Shown here: positions 46,846-58,100 of the stretch, one piece after another
Layout: each line of letters opens with the position of its first letter
Numbering within the stretch: the stretch's first letter is position 1
Source: Sceloporus undulatus
Taxonomy: Eukaryota; Chordata; Lepidosauria; Squamata; Phrynosomatidae
DNA length: 64,000 nucleotides
Assembly (NCBI RefSeq): GCF_019175285.1
Contig: NC_056527.1
Span: forward strand, 110,595,836-110,659,835
Direction: 5' to 3'
The notes under the pieces: model-generated
Database searches by the model: none
What the model saw: only the letters and a program-made list of their open reading frames with translations
What the model was told of the DNA's origin: nothing
Made by a program: the position numbers and the translations under genes

Positions 46846-47706
46846 GCCATCACAACTAAAATAATATCAAACTGGATTAATTCTGTAGTGTAGATGCCGC
46901 TGAAGACATACTTCCTTGTTCAGATCATCCTCTCTCACCACATCTCTCTTTCACATACACAAAAACACACACATACCAGGTCTGTCACTTCATCATTATG
47001 TTGGTTGGCCACATGTGTCCCAGTTTTTAATCTGTGAAATGTTGGAGGGTATCCATTAGGATCAACGAAGGGAATGGCAAAAATGAGGAGTAGCTAATTT
47101 TAAAGGTAGGAGAGCAATTCACAGGGAAATGCACAGGAAGAAACCCTTCTAGAACATGGCTACATAGCCCGAAACCCCACAAAAAACTATAGATGCCGGC
47201 CATGAAAGCCTTCGACTCCGCACAGGGAAAAGATGATGAGCTCTTCCTTATTCAGCAGGGTTCAGTCACCCAACTATCCCATTGCCCCAGATGTCTGGCA
47301 CTGAGGCTTTCAGAAAACTGAAGTGATTTATGAGAAATAGATGAGGCGAGAGGCTGCAGGGAAATGGAAAGGATCACAGCACAGAAGTTCCTTACTTTGC
47401 TTTAAGGGTCATATGCAGAATTGGCATGCTAAAGATTTGATGATCTCATTGTGTTGCTTTAGAATGTGGCTCCATAGTGAGTCTGGATTGTCCAATGGGC
47501 AGCCTTTTCCTAACAATTTTCTTTGCACCAGTTTCAAATGTCAGGCCACTATTACCCAGGATTCACTGTGACCCACATGTCCTTTCTTTGTCCATTCAGT
47601 ATATATCTTGTTTTTCTGCTGTCGTGGAGGAACTACTCTCATGGGACTTTACTACTCCTGGGATCACACTTGTTGTTTTTTTCCAGTTGTGCATGAACTT
47701 TCTGAA
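46846..47706. other. 5' flank of V2R-4, no gene
   Basis: From about 46990 it aligns with the other V2R 5' flanks. No gene seen. Confidence 0.5.
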
Positions 47707-47733
47707 TGATAATTATTTGCCCCATAATTATCA
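47707..47733 (+). promoter_or_regulatory. Conserved V2R upstream palindrome (V2R-4)
   Basis: Perfect 10-base arms, spacer TTGCCCC, 274 bases upstream of the ATG. Confidence 0.5.
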
Positions 47734-47980
47734 TGATTGTTGTGCTTGACCTGGAATGTCTGTGGAATTGCAACAGCTCATCAAAGACAGCTTGCTACAA
47801 TGATTCTCTTAGGCTTCATGCTGTCTATAAGGGATCCTTTTAAGACAATGTCTCTTTCAGATAGTAAGGCACCCTCTTTAATTTAGATGCCTCATCACTG
47901 AGTGCCAGAGATTAATTTGGAGCCTTTGATTTTCTGGAGCTGGATACTGCATGAATCACAGTCATTGTGTATTGGTGAAA

Positions 47981-48231
47981 ATGCATGGACCCAGATGGGG
48001 CTGGATGCAACATGCAAAGCCACTGGCAGATGTTTGGCTCTCCCTCCTTTTCTTCTTGCCTGATACCTTCAGCAAGAGTTTGAACTCCATTTGCAACTGG
48101 CAGCCACAAATTCAATGCAATGTCCTTCCCTTTAAAGAAGATATTCTCATTGGGGAAATTGTGTCCTTTGCACTCAATAAAATGTCATTAAACAACTTTC
48201 AGGAAGCAGATAGTTCCACCTACACAGCATT
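47981..48231 (+). CDS. V2R-4 exon 1
   Basis: MHGPRWGWMQHAKPLADVWL, SLLFFLPDTF, NSICNWQPQIQCNVLPFKED. Donor GTAAGT. Confidence 0.85.
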
Positions 48232-48455
48232 GTAAGTAGTTCTTAGAATAAGAGGGATTGAAGAGGGTCTTTGGAGTAGTCTAATTTTATTCAAGTAAGT
48301 TTTGTTTTTATTATTGTATGGTATAATCAAATTTATAGATGTTTTAGATATGCTAATATTTCTTTGGGTGACTAGAGCTCCTAGCTTGTTATAGTAAAGT
48401 CAGTCCTCTGTATCCAAAGATTCTGAATCCACTGTGTCAATCATCGACAGGAAAC

Positions 48456-48495
<40 letters not shown>

Positions 48496-51400
48496 TACAA
48501 AAAGCAAACCTTGATTTGGCCTTTTTATATAAAGGATATCATTTTACTATGCCATTGTATATAATGATACTTGAGCATCCATAGATTTTGGTGTTCACTA
48601 AGGGCTCTGGAGCAAAATCCCAGAGGACACCAAAAGCCCACTTTATATTTGAATATTTAAATATAAATATTGTATCACTTGTATCACGAACTAGAGTTAG
48701 GGCTTTCACACCATGCCAGAGACAATGCTTTCCAATGCAGAGAAGCCAGGTGCCTGATTCAAGGAATGGTCATGAGGTCTACATGACTGGCATCTGAACT
48801 TTGGAGGTATAACAGAGGTCAGATGGGCATCTTTCAGATGTCATTTAATTGTGTATTTATGCACAAGGGATGTGGTATCACCCAACTCAAAATTTCTGTT
48901 ATTCTATTACTGAGTTGGGGCATGCAGGTGAACTCAAGTGATGTATGAGAACTCATGTGAACCTGAATCAGTGGCTTGATTCTACCAGATCAAGTCACCT
49001 TCCCTAATCAAACAACCAGAGTTAGCTCAGCCCAGTAGACAGATAACGGCATGTCAAAATGGTGATGCTCCAGCTTCCACTGAGGCAATGTTCTGTATTT
49101 GGGGAATGGCACGCACCACAATTCTACATCATGGGGTCGGGGGGGACATCCAGGATCTGGACAGAAGTATCATGCTTGTGCTATGTACACAGTTTTATAC
49201 CAGAGCTCAGGGAAAGTAATATGAAAACATTCATTCCATTTCATGCAGTAGCTTTAAATATTGCTACATCGTCATTCTCAGTCTCATTAATATATATTTT
49301 CCAGCATCAATGATTATATTGCCAAGTTCTCAGTGATACAAGTGATGGAAATAATAAAGCCACGGGAATTCATTTAGTGCTTGACTCATGAAAGAAATGG
49401 TGAGTGGTCCTTAATGAAAACAGAAACGACTCCAGCAAAATCATGCCTTTTCATTTGTTTCTGAAGTTTCACGTAAGGGAGCTTTTACAAAACAAAGAAT
49501 TTCTCAGATGCCATACAATGGGACCACTAGATTTGCTGATTCCTCCTCACTCATGCTTGATCCATGAAAGATATTTGGGTTGATATCCACCTTCTTCTGC
49601 TATATCCTGTGTATGTTTAATTCACAGTTGTAAGTAAAATGCACCTGATTCAATCATGTAACATGTACCATAATTCTCAATGCAGGATATTACCTAAGAA
49701 CTACCAGCTTGTTCTTGCCTTTGTTTTTGCCATTCATGAGATCAACGAGAATCACAAGTTGTTATCCAACATCACATTGGGATCAAAAATCGATAACAAT
49801 GGATTTAGTTCCTGGAGAGCCATTGAATCCACGCTGATCCTTCTGTTCATGGAGCAAATGCATTTCCCGAATTACAAGTGTGTCTGGGACAAGAGACTCA
49901 AGGCCTTCATCACTGGATTCAGCTCCCAGAATTCTCTCCAGATGGCCAACATCTTAAATATCTACAAAATTCCACAGGTAAGTTTCTTCATAGAGAGCCA
50001 GTGTGGTGTAGTGATCTCAGTGTTGGACTACAACTCTGGAGACCAGGGTTCAATTCTCCACTTGGTCATGAAACCCACTGGTCACTTTGGACAAGTCACA
50101 TGCTCTCAGCTTTAGGAGAAGCCAATGACAAACCTCCTCTGAATAATTCTTGACAAGAAAACCTAATAAGAGGTTCACCTTAGAATTGCCATAAGTCAGA
50201 AAGGACTTGAAGGCACACAAAAACAATAACAACCGGTATATTCCTACATTATGCCTTGGTGTAGATTTTGGGAAACAGGAAATGTTGAGATGTTCCATCT
50301 CCTATCTATATCCAGTTCATAATTTGAAATTTTGAAATGCTCTGTACAATCTTTATGGCTGCTCACTTAATAGTCTTGTGTCTGTTTGACTTCACCATAG
50401 CTGTGAACTAGTCTTAGTGAAATTATCACAGTGTCTCCTCACTGGCTTGGTTTCTGCTTTGACCTGACATCATAGCATAGTAGTTTAAAGAGAGGAAATT
50501 TCTCATCAGCCTGGCATTGAAATAATTCCCATTAAGACCCTTAGCAGAAGTATTTTCTATTCATATGAAACTACCTTTCCTATTCATAACCTCTGATCCG
50601 AGAATTAACTCTGGGGCTATAGTCCAAACTGCAATATGAAAAGTGACAGGGAGAACATCTGGGTGAAAATAGTAAATGGTTCTTCTGGCTGATCATATTC
50701 CCCCCTTCCTTTAATTTATTAAAATCATAATCCATTGAGGAAAGTTAAAAATGCATGAATATATATATCATGGAGCCAATGGGTGAAGAAAACATTCCAT
50801 AAGTTCAAATGTTGAGACGTTGGCAGAGGAGACTGTTCTAAAGAATTAACAAAAGTCAAAAAGGGTAACCATTTCTCTTCAAAAGGAGTGTGACAAAAAG
50901 TAGGGCTATTGATCCTGTCCGATACCTTTTTCATTAATAAGGTTTTCCAGACACTTCACCATGAGTTTTTCTTGGGCAATCAGCCTGTTTTCCGGTTCTG
51001 TGCTATCTCCAACTGAGGAATAGCAAGATGGAAACAAATTATACATTTATATTTGAAGTTCTTATAATTACCTTTAAATATGGAGAAAAATTATTACTCA
51101 GAAAAAGGAACAAGACTTTGGTTTGTGATATTCAAGACTGAAAGTACAGAGAACCAAAATTGATAGATCTTATCATAATGTAAAGTGTGTAATCACAACC
51201 CATCTAGCGGTTAAATACGTTACTTGTAATTCTTGCTAACTTAGGAACTACCGTTAATAACCAGTGATGGGTCCATTACTGTTTTCAGACAGGAGAAGGA
51301 AAGGACATGCACGTGGGGGTGTGATAATTTCCCCCCAATCTAAGCAATTAAACTTCCAGGTATTCTGCAAATATTTTCCAGCCTCAGACAATGAGAATTG

Positions 51401-51867
51401 TTTGAGAGGACACTATGCACTTTTAAGACATTTCCGACTTACTACAAACCAAAGTCTATCACTAGGTTTTCTTGGCAAGATTTGTTTCAGGGTGTTATCC
51501 TTTTGTTCTGAGGCTAAGAGAATGTGACTTGCCAAAGGTCACACAATCCATGGCAAAGCAAGGATTCAAGCCCTTATGTCTACAGCTATAGTCCAACACT
51601 AAAATCAATACACCACTCTGGGTCCCTGGACTAAACGTTCCTCTGAGATGACACACAAACTTCTAGCAAAAGAAAAGTATTATTCAAACAAAGAATTCTT
51701 TCTCAGTTGTTTTTTTTTTAAATCCTTTTTCAGATCAGCAGTGGATCTTTTGATCCTGTTCTAAGTGATAAAACTCAGTTTCCTTATTTCTTCCGGATGG
51801 TTCCGGATGAAACAACTCAGTATTCTGGCATTATTCAGCTCCTTGAATATTTTGGGTGGAATTGGAT
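47981..51867 (+). CDS. V2R-4: vomeronasal type-2 receptor, incomplete at gap
   Basis: Exons 1 (47981-48231), 2 (49686-49977) and the first 134 bases of exon 3 (51734-51867) are present and open. The remaining exon 3 and exons 4-6 would lie in or beyond the N gap at 51868. Exon 1 is 251 bases as in V2R-1 and V2R-5. The codon split by intron 1 reads TTG (Leu) where other copies have Trp. An in-frame ATG also lies at 47951, but paralogues support 47981. Whether the gene is whole cannot be told. Confidence 0.8.
48400..48640 (+). mobile_element. Tigger-like repeat with (CA)n
   Basis: Starts 'agtcagtcctctgtatccaa'; a CA run of about 20 units lies at 48455-48493. Its inverted counterpart in V2R-5 is at 58820-59060, with the CA run shrunk. 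Confidence 0.6.
49686..49977 (+). CDS. V2R-4 exon 2
   Basis: 292 bases; [20 protein letters not shown] to LNIYKIPQ. Donor GTAAGT. Confidence 0.9.
49990..50232 (+). mobile_element. Sauria-type SINE after exon 2
   Basis: Best-preserved copy of the shared insertion: 'gagccagtgtggtgtagtga', B-box-like 'gggttcaattctcc', 'ttggacaagtcacatgctct' and the Bov-B-like tail 'gccataagtcagaaaggact', then ACAAAAACAA. Confidence 0.8.
50700..51010 (-). repeat. Possible L1-like LINE 3' fragment
   Basis: Minus strand reads KVSDRINSPTFCHTPFEEKW then LPFLTFVNSLEQ, resembling the C-terminal end of L1-type ORF2. The mirrored copy lies at about 55950-56210, so it predates the inverted duplication. Weak assignment. 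Confidence 0.4.
51451..51628 (-). mobile_element. SINE in intron 2 of V2R-4
   Basis: Reverse strand carries the Sauria-type head and middle ('tgacctttggcaagtcacat'). Its mirror copy in V2R-5 is split by a LINE (52205-52358 and 55272-55420). Confidence 0.7.
51734..51867 (+). CDS. V2R-4 exon 3, first 134 bases
   Basis: Acceptor ..[29 protein letters not shown] to YFGWNW, then the gap. Confidence 0.85.
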
Positions 51868-51967
51868 NNNNNNNNNNNNNNNNNNNNNNNNNNNNNNNNN
51901 NNNNNNNNNNNNNNNNNNNNNNNNNNNNNNNNNNNNNNNNNNNNNNNNNNNNNNNNNNNNNNNNNNN
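51868..51967. other. Assembly gap, 100 N
   Basis: Exactly 100 Ns, the usual placeholder for unknown length. The last bases before it (ggaattggat) are the exact reverse complement of the first bases after it. Confidence 0.95.
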
Positions 51968-52101
51968 ATCCAATTCCACCCAAAATATTCAAGGAGCTGA
52001 ATAATGCCAGAATACTGAGAGGTTTCATCTGGAACCATCCGGAAGAAATAAGGAAACTGTGTTTTATCACTTAGAACAGGATCAAAAGATCCACTGCTGA
52101 T
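51968..52101 (-). CDS. V2R-5 exon 3, first 134 bases
   Basis: Reads [44 protein letters not shown]. Ends at the gap at the same base as V2R-4. Confidence 0.85.
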
Positions 52102-55100
52102 CTGAAAAAGGATTTTAAAAAAACAACAACTGAGAAAGAATTCTTTGTTTGAATAATACTTTTCTTTTGCTAGATGTTTGTGTGTCATCTCAGAGGAACG
52201 TTTAGTCCAGGGACCCAGAGTGGTGTATTGATTTTAGTGTTGGACTATAGCTGTAGAGATAAGGGCTTGAATCCTTGCTTTGCCATGGATTCTGTGACCT
52301 TTGGCAAGTCACATTCTCTCAACCTCAGAAGAAAGCAAAGGTAAACCCCCTGAAACAAATCTTCCATGGACACAATTCACAATCAAGCTGGTAAGCATCT
52401 TTGTGCCCTCATAATGAAACATAACTTACTGCTGTGTAATGGACATGGTGTGGTAGACCATGAGGGTAATTTTACATACATTTCCTCCAGAGGCCATTTC
52501 AGTACCATTGATTATATATTAACCTCCAACAACACACCAACTGATAGAAATACATTTAAAGTAGTTAGAAGAGCTGAGAGTGACCATTTTCCACTTGAAT
52601 TGTCTCTCCCTCAAATGCCACCCCATAAAATATTAAAAGTAACAGATAAAACCCAATATGAGATTCTGGGCAGCAAGAGGTTAAAATGGAACAGTAAGCT
52701 TGAGGAGAAACAAAGTCCCTCGACTCTCATAAATTTGTGAAACTTTGGGAAAATATCCTGCAAGAACCAAATGAGATTATAGGCGCATATCAGGCTCTAA
52801 TATCACAAATAAAACCTTTATTATGTTTAACCTATGTGCCCCAAAATACCAGAATCAAACCTAAGACATGGTTTGACCAGGAGTGTAAAATTAGAAAATT
52901 GAAGACAAAGGGTATTGAAGGAAACACCTCAAAACAGATAGCCCAATTACGGCAAAATTATAAAAAATTACTTAAAGAAAAGAAACAAAAATACTATGAG
53001 GCACAATGGAAAGAATTAGGAGAGGCAGCTATTCAAAAAGTCTCCCAGAAATTCTAGTGTTTAATAGCCCATGGCTCCAGAACATCAAAATACGTATTGG
53101 AGGCCGCAGTGCAAGGAAAAGTCTGGTAGAGGCATTTCTCCAACATCTATAAATCTCAACACAATCTGTCGCAATCAATTTATCTTGCCAAACCATTAGA
53201 TACCCCTGAATGGCCTGATGTCACTGTGAATCAAATTAAAGGAATCATCGCCAGACAATCTACCAACAAAGCACCTGGTGAGGATATGATACCAATTGAA
53301 TTATATAAGGCAAAATTGGAATATTGGTCCCCGATCCTCGCGAAATTATTTACTCATATAAATCGCTCTGGATGTATTCCTGAAGGTTGGAAATTGAGTA
53401 TTATTGCCCCAATATATAAAAAAGGTGACAGGAAAGACCCAGCCAATTACAGGCCCATTAGTCTTTTGGATATTGCCTCTAAATTATACGCTATGTACCT
53501 CTTGGAAAAAAACTGAAGACTGGGCAGATAGTAATAATCTATTGGCAGAAGTACAAGCCAGTTTCCAAAAGGGGAAGTCAACAATTGATTTGTGTTTTGT
53601 ATTGAACTTCCTCATGTGCAAATATGTTCATAACCTGAAACAAAAATTGTATGTTGCCTTTGTTGACTTGAAATCTGCGTTTGATTTGATTTCTAGATTT
53701 TTGTTGTGGCAGAAACTGGAAAAAACAAATATTGACCACCGTTTATTATTTCTTGTAAAGTCATTGTATTCCGATACATCGTTACAGGTTAAAGTGGACC
53801 TGGCAGGACATCTTACTCCAAAGATTGATGCATCTGTAGGAGTTAAACAAGGTTGCATTTTATTTCCTTTCTTATTTAATTTTTTTATTAACGACATTGT
53901 AAAAGACCTGGAAGGTTTGCAACATGCCCCTGTCACAATTCTTGATACCAAAATGTCTTTGTTGATGTACACAGATGACATTGTATTGATTTCTAGAATG
54001 GAGGTAGGTCTAAGGAGACTTCTTGCAAAACTCTCCACATATTGTAAAAACAACAAACTGACAATTAATTATGACAAAACCCAGGTTATGGTCTTTGGAA
54101 GATGCCCCCAAAAACATGTTTGGCACTTAGATGGAAACATTATAAGTCAAATAAAATCATTTAGATATTTAGGCCTAGTATATTCAGACACAACATCTTG
54201 GAAGTAACAACTGTTAAATTTAAAAGTTCAATATTACAAATCGGCAAAAGCTACATTAAAGTTTGCGGCAACCAGAGGGGGAAATTTAGTAAACCCTGCC
54301 TTAATAGTATATAAAGCCAAAACAATGGCACAGTTTCTATATGGGGCAGAGGTTTGGGGTACCACATGTAAACCAAACATAAACCTGGAACCCCCTCAGA
54401 ATTACTTCTTGAGGTCGTTGCTGGGCCTCCCCAGAGACACACCAACTGCCATGCTTAGATTGGAAACCAACATGCTTAGTATAGTAAGCCTTATAGATAA
54501 GAGAATTTTATGTTACTGGCTTAAAGTTCAGAGGATGGATAATAATAGACTTCCAAAAAAATGGTTGATAGAAATGAATAACAGCATGCCCAACAAGAAC
54601 TGGGTACATCAGGCCTCGCAATTAATTATCAAATATGGAATTTCATTAGCTGAAATTAATGAACTCCAATTGGAAGCACAGATAAAGTCTATCAAGAATA
54701 TAATAAGTGAAACATCGATACAAAAAGATCTCCATACTGCTTATCTGTCCTCATGTGTCCCCCTATACTATAAACTCATGAAGTTCTGTATTTTTCCATA
54801 CTATTTTGTTAGTTTAACATTTGCAAATTTACGGAAAGCTTTTACCGAATTAAGATTAAATATGATGGATACAGCATACAGAGAAGCAAGATATAGAGGT
54901 ATTCCAGTAAAAGAACGTACTTGTGTATATGGCTGTCAAGAGGTAGAGGACCTTGTTCATTACATGATATTTTGCCCTCTCTACCAAGAACCAAGAGAAA
55001 GGTTCATCACACCTATAATAGAAACCAGTCCCAGTCAAAACCCACAGGATATGATTTTTCATCTTCTACTGGACCTGAATAAATATGTAACCTGGAAAGT

Positions 55101-58100
55101 AGCTTTGTTTGCCTTAGCAGCTAAAAAAATCAGGAACAAGTATATAACTGGGATAGCCATAAACTGTAAAGGTGATGACTATATTTGACAAATTTTTTAA
55201 CGCATAATGACAATTGTTGTTTGTTTGTTTAGAAATTCTATACCAGATACGAGATACTCGCATTTAGATAGTTGTAGAGATAAGGGCTTGAATCCTTGCT
55301 TTGCCATGGATTGTGTGACCTTTGGCAAGTCACATTCTCTCAGCCTCAGAAGAAGAAAAAAGGATAACACCCTGAAACAAATCTTGCCAAGAAAACCTAG
55401 TGATAGACTTCAGTTTGTAGTAAGCTGGAAATGTCTTGAAAGTGCAATAGCGTCTTCTCAAACATAGTGTCTTCTCATTGTCTGAGGCTCCTAATTCACA
55501 TCTGGAAAATATTTGCAGAATACCTGGAAATTTAATTGCATAGATATACAATAGTTCCGGGGGAAATTATCACACCCCCACGTGTGTGTCCTTTCCTTCT
55601 CCTGTCTGAAAACAGTAATGGACCCATCACTGGTTATTAACGGTAGTTCCTAAGTTAGCAAGAATTACAAGTAACGTATTTAACCGCTAGATGGGTTGTG
55701 ATTACACACATTACAATTTGATAACATCTATCAGTCTTGGTTCTCTGTACTTTCAGTCTCGAGTATCACAAACCAAAGTCTTATTCCTTTCCCCGAGTAA
55801 TTACTTTTGTTCATATTTAAAGGTAATTATAAGAACTTCATATATAAATGTATAATTTGTTTCCATTTTGCTATTACTCAGTTGGAGATAGCACAGAACC
55901 TGAAAACAGGTTGCTTGCCCAAGAAGAACTCCTGGTGAAGTGACTGGAAAACCTTATTAATGGAAAAGGTATCGGACAGGATCAATAGCCACACTTTATG
56001 TCACACTCCTTTTGAAGAGAAATGGTTACCCCTTTTGAATCTTGTTAATTCTTTAGAACAGTCTCCTCTGCCACCGTCTCAACATTTGAACTTATGGAAT
56101 GTTTTCTTCACCCATTGGCTCCATGATATATATTCATGAATTTTTAACTTTCCTCAATGGATAATGATTTTAATAAATTAAAGAGAGGGGGGAATATGAT
56201 CAGCCAGAAGAACCATTTACTATTTTGACCCAGATGTTCTCCCTGTCATTTTTCATAATACAGTATGGACTATGGCCCTAGAGTTTCCTCTAGGATCAGA
56301 GGTTATGAATAAGAAATGTAGTTTCATATGAATAGAAAATGCTTCTGCTAAGGGTCTTAATGGGAATTAGTTCAATGCCAGGCTGATGAGAAATTTCCTC
56401 TCTTTAAACTACTATGCTATGAATTCAGGTCAAAGCAGAAACCAAGCCAGTGTGGAGACACTGTGGTAATTTCACTGAGACTAGTTCACAGCCATGGTGA
56501 AGTCAAATAGACACAAGACTATTAAGTGAGCAGCCATAAAGATTGTACAGAGCATTTCAAATTTGCAAATTATGAACTGGATAGGAGATGGAGAAGGAGC
56601 ATCTCAACATTTCCTGTTTCCCAAAATCTACACCAAAGCATAATGTAAGAATATATCGGTTGTTGTTGTTGTTGTTGTGTGCCTTCAAGTCATTTCTGAC
56701 ATATGGCAATTCTAAGGTGAACTTCTTATTAGGTTTTCTTGTCAAGAATCTTTCAGAGGAGGTTTGTCATTGGCTTCCCCTAAAGCTGAGAGCATGTGAC
56801 TTGTTCAAAGTGACCAGTGGATTTCCTGACCAAGCGGAGAATTGAACCCTGGTCTCCAAAGTTATGGGGGGGGGGGAGGCTTGCAACTACATGTGGGACA
56901 TCCTAGTCCTAGGCATGATATAAGGTCTATGAGGACAAACAACTTACCTACAGCGACGGGATGTCCCTATATACCATATGTGATACCTTACAAGGCTGCT
57001 ATATTAGTTTTATATGACCACTGACGAAGACGCTCCGGTCGAAACGCGTTTGGTCTTTGCTTTGTATTTCTTAACTGTAATGGGCATACTGTGTTATCCC
57101 TTTTAATTTGGTCTCTGTTGTGCACTCCTCAACTGAATGGACATACTATGTTATCTCTTTTAATTCCCATTCTGAGAGGCACAAAGGAACTGGTATTTTG
57201 TGTGCTTGATACCTCCTTATGGGATTTGCAGTTCCCTAGCCCAGTACTGACTGGTTTGTTAGGGAGTGGCTCACAGGCCAGAACAAGCCTTTTTGTATTT
57301 AGGATATCATATACTGTTTGCATTGTAATTTTTTCAATATCTTTTTAGCATTCTAGTGCAACATATTGTTTTAATAAAACTGCTGTGTTTTCTATTTTTA
57401 TCCCCCCTAAACTTTTTGTCCACTCACTCCAAAGTTGTAGTCCAACACTGAGATCACTACACCACACTGGCTCTCTATGAAGAAACCTACCTGTGGAATT
57501 TTGTAGATATTTAAGATGTTGGCCATCTGCAGAGAATTCTGGGAGCTGAATCCAGTGATGAAGGCCTTGAGTCTCTTGTCCCAGACACACTTGTAATTCG
57601 GGAAATGCATTTGTTCCATGAACAGAAGGATCAGTGTCAACTCAATGGCTCTCCAGGAACTAAAACCATTGTTATCAATTTTTGATCCCAATGTAATGTT
57701 GGGTAACAACTTGTGATTCTCGTTGATCTCATGAATGGCAAAATCAAAGGCAAGAACAAGCTGGTAGTTCTTAGGCAATATCCTGCATTGAGAAATATGG
57801 TACATGTTACATGATTGAATCAGGTGCATTTTACTTACAACTATGAATTAAACATACACAGGATAAAGCAGAAGAAGGTGGATATCAATCAAAATTTCTT
57901 TCATGGATCAAGTGTGGACAGGGAGGAATCAGCAAATCTAGTGTCCCATTGTATGGCATCTGAGAAATCCTTTGTTTTGTAAAAGCTCCCTTATGTGAAT
58001 CTTCACAAACAAATGAAAAGGCATGATTTTGCTGGAGTCGTTTTTGTTTTCATTAAGGACCACTCGCCATTTTTTTCATGGATCAAGCACTAAATGAATT

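Noticed and set aside
49990-50060. tRNA gene suggested by A- and B-box-like motifs
   Set aside because: The boxes belong to a SINE head followed by a Bov-B-like tail; no full cloverleaf is present.
51761-52074. Frames running through the N gap
   Set aside because: They translate Ns; only the 134-base V2R exon 3 starts on each side are real.
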